The position numbers were made by a program, and so were the translations under genes. Positions 59,241-64,000 of a stretch of 64,000 bases of DNA are shown piece by piece. The DNA comes from Oncomelania hupensis (taxonomy: Eukaryota; Mollusca; Gastropoda; Littorinimorpha; Pomatiopsidae). The stretch's first letter is position 1, and each line of letters begins with the position of its first letter. The stretch covers positions 159,121,652-159,185,651 of the forward strand of contig CM072511.1 of NCBI GenBank assembly GCA_036898135.1, read 5' to 3'. The notes under the pieces are model-generated. The model was not told the origin of the DNA, searched no databases, and worked only from the letters and a program-made list of their open reading frames with translations.

Positions 59241-61500
59241 GTCCGTGCTTTTATGTGTGATCGCAGGCCGCACTGAAACCGATGCTTAACGCGTGCTGCG
59301 CGCCACAAAATGTTCGGCTCTCTCGGTAATTTGTGTTAGTCGTTAATCTTTATTTTACGTAGAATGCTTGAAACGCTAACGAATACTATACAAATTAAAT
59401 ATGGGCGGAAACGCGGAAACACGACCTTTCTACTGATATAATAATATCGGACCTATCTGCTACGAAATAAAAATAATACGCAATTTAAGAGGGAGTTGGC
59501 TGCTGGTCTAAAGAGTGTCACGAGTCTAAACTCGTAAAAACTCTTTAATTTAATATAATTATAAATAATAATAATAATAATAATGTCAAAGAAAGAACAA
59601 CGTCTCCCCTTTACAATGATATAGGCTTATAATATGACATGGTTACTATTATGGGTTCCGACTATGACAGACTTAACTAGAAATCACCTAACACAACAAC
59701 AATAAATAACCTCTTCTTACAACTTTTTCCTCTTTCTCTTCCGATGTATGTCCCTATAAAACTAATATTTAATTTAAGTATATACTATGAGAGAATTAAC
59801 TAAGGCATCGGAAAATATCACACTTAAGGTGTTACATTGGAAAACTTTTATGGCAATCAACACAATTATGTTCTTTATCATGTGTTAATCTACTATTACA
59901 CAAGGCGGGAAGATGCGTTGACCGGCCCAACCATACCTGGTGCAGATTTCTTAAAGAGTCTTTCATTAAATCTACTAATTTCAATCGGATTACATAAACA
60001 CAAATATATGTTTATCTTTTAATAAGAGAATTTACTGCCGTCTTGTTATTGAGTTTTTTCAGTGCTTTTGGGATCTTTGGGTTTTGGTTTATTGTGTTAT
60101 TTTATAGAACATAGTATATTAGTTGTTTTTTGATGTTTTTTTTATTATTTGATTAGTTTTATGTTTTGTTGTATTAGAATAATAATAATAATAATGTATA
60201 ATATTAAATTAAGTTAAAAGTAAAAAGCAATTTAAAGAAAAATATTTTGAGTGGTGATAGATTTTAAAATTACATGAATATATGGGTGATTTGAAACTTG
60301 GGTCGTGTTAATGTCTTTACTTATATGCTACCAAGGCTATAATAAAGACCATAATTATTTTGATTTTTTTTTTTTTTTTTTTGTTCTATAAAATAAAATT
60401 GAAACCTCATCGATGAATTATTCAAATTTATTAGTTAAACAAAATTTGTTTGGTGACATGAGATGCAAGTGTTTTTTTGAATGGAATAACAAAATGTATT
60501 TGAAACTGACGTGACAGGGTTTGTTGTACAGCGCAAATGAAAATACTTGTCGTATTTTATTTTGTGCAGGTTTGTGGACATTTTTATTATTTTATTTATC
60601 TCAGGAAAAGAAACTAACAAAAAGAAGAATTGTGTTTAAAATTGGGTAAGAAGAAATGTCTTCCACATGCATAAAACGATTCGTTTAGAGCGAATGCCAA
60701 GCGATGCACGTCTGCTCCTTTCAGATTTATACCGGACAAACTTTTAATAATCGCGAAAAAACTGGAAAGCAATTTTTATATTTGTAAACATTTTGATTTA
60801 TGACATGCAGTGGGTGTTTTGTTTATGGGTGTGGGAAGAGGGAGGCGTGTGGTTTTTTTTGCTTACAGTCACTTTCTGCACGTATTGAGTCAATCATATA
60901 CCGCAACGTGGGGAAGCACCACTGTAACTTTTGTTTTAGATTAGTTTGGTTCATTAGCATTCAAACATAGAAAAAATGTTAATTATTTCTATGTTGTTTG
61001 TCCAGTGTTAGCCAATCAAAAATAAAAGTAGAAAAAATTCTAAATGAGTAGATGAAATGTTGATAAAACACAACAAATATGTAAATACATAACGCATGGA
61101 ACGCTAATGCAGAAAACAATTCTTTGATGAAAGGACACTTATTAAACCTTCAGTTTTATTTTGGTTTCTGTTTCTAAAGACTTTCTTATTTTTAGTTTTT
61201 GTCTTATATGACTATAATCTACTATAGTCTGCAGAGCGTCCAGCAACTTTTAGCTAAACTTAAACATCTTAGCACTCAACAATAAAACACTGCTAAACAC
61301 AGCTTTCAAGTAATGGTTATACAAGAACATATTGCTTCCTGCATAGCGTCTTTATTTGATTGATTGGATCTCACTTGATGTTATCAAGTCAATCTGGATT
61401 AAGCTAAACTCATCATTGCTTGTAAGCCAGTTCTAAATTTTTGTTCAACAATAATTGAAACACAAATGTCCTACTACGTTACCTAAGTAGTAAATATAAC
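59241..61500. other. Unassigned A/T-rich sequence
   Basis: Short (AAT)n at about 59566-59585 and 60177-60195 and poly(T) runs; no gene or element end recognised. Presumably an intron of the CUB gene. Confidence 0.55.
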
Positions 61501-61529
61501 CATGCCTACTTCAGGTCGCATTGCCTAAC

Positions 61530-62590
61530 TTATAAGTCTGGGTATCTGGCTGGTTTCACCACACGGCGGCCTGAACGAGTAAAATACGGTTGTCCTACTG
61601 AAGAAGACGATGACATCGGTCTCGGCAGACTCGGACTCGGTATCGGACTCGATGTTGGACTCGATGGCGGACTCAGCTGTACAGGCGGCTGTTTTGTCGG
61701 TGATTGCTCTGTCTGTAACGACGCTTGTTTTGACTGCAACAGCGGCGCGCGCGAGGTCTTCACTGGATCGTTGTTCACAAAAGTCTCTCTGTTGCTAGCT
61801 GTCGCTGTTTCGGGTCTCAAATGTCGTCTATTACGCCGTAACTCTCCCTCGGCAGTTCTGATGATGTAGGATCTGGGTGCACACTGCCATATTACCATAC
61901 CAGGACGCTTCCAGGTCTTCCTTTCAGTCTGTCAACGTTGGCGCTTGCACTTGCACTTGATCCTCTCTGCTCTTCCAACTCTTGTTTGACTTGCTCGTGC
62001 TGTCTACCCATGGAAATGGCGATCTTGAGGGTCAGCTCAGACTGCAATTGTAGCTTTTCTGAAACCTCATGGTCTCTCAAGCCAAGCACTAACCTGTCCC
62101 TAATGGCGTCTTCCTTCTTCTCGAAGTTTGCGTGCTCAGAAAGCTCATATAGCGATCTGACGTATTGTTCAACCGTTTCCCCCACTTTTTGTTCTCGTTT
62201 GTAAAATATGGCTCGTACATGGATAAATGTTCCTGGCTGGAATGAAGTATTCATCGAACTTCCCCAACACGATGTCGAACACTTGTTTTTGATCATCAGT
62301 TTCAAAGGTGAACTGTGAAAAAATCTTGTCAACTTCAGCTTCCATTGCATATAAGAGAGAATTAACCTGGATTTCTCCATCTTCTTTGTTCAGCTTTGTT
62401 GCCAGGCGGAACCGTTGAAACCGTCCTCTCCAGGCTGGCCACGCACTTGAATCCAGAAAATCAAATTGTTGCGGTGGTTTGAACGCCATTTTCTTCTTCA
62501 CAAATGTCACTAATATCACATAAAACTTGCTTCACTTCTTGACACCATCTTTTGTTGTGTTATTATTACTAATGTGGACGTATTTGTAAA
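61530..62590 (-). mobile_element. Deleted gypsy-like element: gag joined to pol C-terminus
   Basis: Minus strand: a possible primer-binding site TGGTGTCAAGAAGTG near 62545, close to the tRNA-Leu type TGGTGTCAGAAGTGG, then gag from about 62490 (MAFKPPQQFDFLDSSAWPAW, EVDKIFSQFTF), a shift near 62200, then KVGETVEQYVRSLYELSEHA, DRLVLGLRDHEVSEKLQLQ. Shortly after, about 61898, it runs into the C-terminus of a gypsy pol: PRSYIIRTAEGELRRNRRHL and YFTRSGRRVVKPARY. Protease, RT, RNase H and integrase are missing, so an internal deletion joins the ends. Confidence 0.75.
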
Positions 62591-62649
62591 GAGAATTTAG
62601 CATCTAAATGAGTCATGCATTTCATAGGCGCATGCTATTATACAACAGC

Positions 62650-63165
62650 CTCCATGTACCGTGCCTTGCAGGAGGGCTTCCAATACGCTTGACACCACCT
62701 CCAGAGGCTATGGAATGGAAATAAGTGCAGAGGAGACCAAAATGGTGACCAACAACACCAACGGCATCAACACGGACATCAAAGTCCAAGGACAATCCCT
62801 CACCTCAGTGCACAGCTTCCAATATTTTAGAAACCATTGTATCAGACAATGGGTCCCGACAGGAAGTCCTCTCCAGGATCGCACAAACAACTGCCGCCCT
62901 GACAATGTTGAAGCCCATGTGGAAAGACAGGACCATCAGTCTACATTCCAAGGTAAGGCTGCTGTGCTCCCTTGTCATCTCCATCTTCCTATACGCTTGC
63001 GAAACATGGACCCTCACAGCATGGAGGTGTTACAGAAGGCTTCTGGGCATTACCTATACCCAGCACATCGCCAACAAAAAAGTCTGACAGATCATCACAC
63101 AAGCCATTGGACAACACGATGACTGTCATGAACTGGCTAGTTTTACTCTGCCTATTGACTATTTA
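62650..63165 (+). mobile_element. RTE-like LINE fragment
   Basis: Contains SRGYGMEISAEETKMVTNNT, INTDIKVQGQSL, then in other frames SIFLYACETWTLTA and RRLLGITYTQHI, the same blocks as at 26.7-27.1 kb, in the same order. 5' and 3' truncated. Confidence 0.8.
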
Positions 63166-64000
63166 GCCTTGTGTAGTCATTGTAACATTAGAGGGTTAGT
63201 GTATTACACAGCAGCAATTAAAGTACACACTGCGAGCCTGACCCACACAGCGTAGTGACTCAGCACTGTGGGCGAGAGTCTTAACACTTTTAACCAATGA
63301 GAGCTCAGGCAAAGCGGTTCGAGCCAGTTTGACTGGGTCCAAACCCTAGCACAAGTTTGGTCAGTTGAGAGTAAGACACCGAGCTGTTCACAGCTACATA
63401 GCTGGCAGAGAAATATCTTCACTCATAGACCAGGAAGCAGGACTTAAGAATCTTAGAATTCTATTAAGTCGCCACGGGCCTGAACTTGTCAAACAGGTAA
63501 ATGAACACACTTCTGTTTCATCGTGATATATTTATATTATTGTTGAAATTATGTTTGTGGAATTTGCTATGCATAAATGTGAATTGTTAATCCGAATTTG
63601 CCGTACCACGTGGAAGAGCCTACCACGAGGCGAAACACGACCGGTAATGCCGCCATGTTGTATACTGTACGGAACCACTGTTGTTTAACTTATATGTATG
63701 TTTGCAGACCAGTGGCTGTACCCGTGAATGTTTATAATATTATTAATTCTGTATGTGTGTAGTTAGACACGATTGATATTTATGTATGTATAGGAATTTA
63801 GAGTTGAGATTCCAGTGGACCCCGGAAGTAGCAGAATGTTCGTCGCTTATGTATAGAGATGTGGAGCTATCACTGAGGGCTACTTTGGCTTTCAGTGAGA
63901 CGCTCTGCACAAACCGATTATTCAGGGTTGTGCAGAATTTCGTCTCTTATATTACAGACGAGCAGGCGAGCTATCCCGTGCGCCCAACTCCACAGAAACG
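63166..64000. other. Unassigned sequence at window end
   Basis: No frame or repeat partner seen. The stretch 63600-64000 is less A/T-rich than its surroundings but has no recognised motif. Confidence 0.5.

Noticed and set aside
63178..64000. LTR of a gypsy element at the window end
   Set aside because: A TGTAACA-like start was noticed near 63180 but no second copy, primer-binding site or matching end was found.

Overview
The window is non-coding-rich animal DNA, most likely from a mollusc or another lophotrochozoan marine invertebrate. This is inferred from metazoan CUB, NIDO and AMOP domains split by GT-AG introns, very long introns, abundant (ATT)n, (GA)n and (AC)n microsatellites, and RTE-like, CR1/L2-like, Tx1-like, Ty3/gypsy (Gmr1-type) and hAT-like mobile elements. 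No bacterial-style operon, rRNA or intact tRNA gene was seen.

One host gene was recognised. It runs on the minus strand across almost the whole window. Eleven internal exons were assembled by eye: 56391-56550, 52931-53118, 37221-37416, 35379-35646, 34460-34614, 28254-28289, 25401-25534, 18676-18832, 17595-17779, 2147-2384 and 1164-1447. Every junction has an AG acceptor, a GT donor and a compatible phase. Together they give about 667 codons: the second half of one CUB domain, two complete CUB domains, one NIDO domain spread over six exons, and a degenerate AMOP domain. The 5' end lies beyond 64000 and the 3' end lies before position 1. The product is predicted to be an extracellular or membrane-anchored mucin-4/mesh-like adhesion protein.

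The introns, up to about 15.5 kb, are filled with mobile DNA. From low to high coordinate: RTE-like LINE pieces (3.9-6.2 kb); a 1.5 kb palindromic foldback element (6.6-8.1 kb); a CR1/L2-like LINE (8.6-12.0 kb); a second jockey-superfamily LINE (12.1-14.2 kb); a hAT-derived element between (TA)n tracts (15.2-15.9 kb); a duplicated microsatellite block and G-rich minisatellite (19.1-20.3 kb); a Tx1-like LINE (21.3-24.6 kb); two RTE-like copies and further LINEs (26.4-34.1 kb); TIR elements (32.2-33.2 and 36.0-36.4 kb); two Gmr1-type gypsy elements, one inserted inside the other in opposite orientation (37.7-47.8 kb); a dispersed TGACCTTGA-rich repeat (several places); a hAT element (57.5-59.1 kb); and a deleted gypsy remnant (61.5-62.5 kb).

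The strongest unusual signals are: (1) a short retroposon family with a (TGAT)n tail, four copies of 711, 702, 276 and 40 bp, each flanked by a perfect 11-12 bp target-site duplication; (2) gypsy elements with integrase upstream of reverse transcriptase, two copies sharing the same in-frame stop; (3) the 1.5 kb palindrome built of near-palindromic units; (4) a dispersed repeat loaded with nuclear-receptor-type TGACCTTGA motifs. All calls are by eye from sequence and translated frames; no alignment or database search was run.
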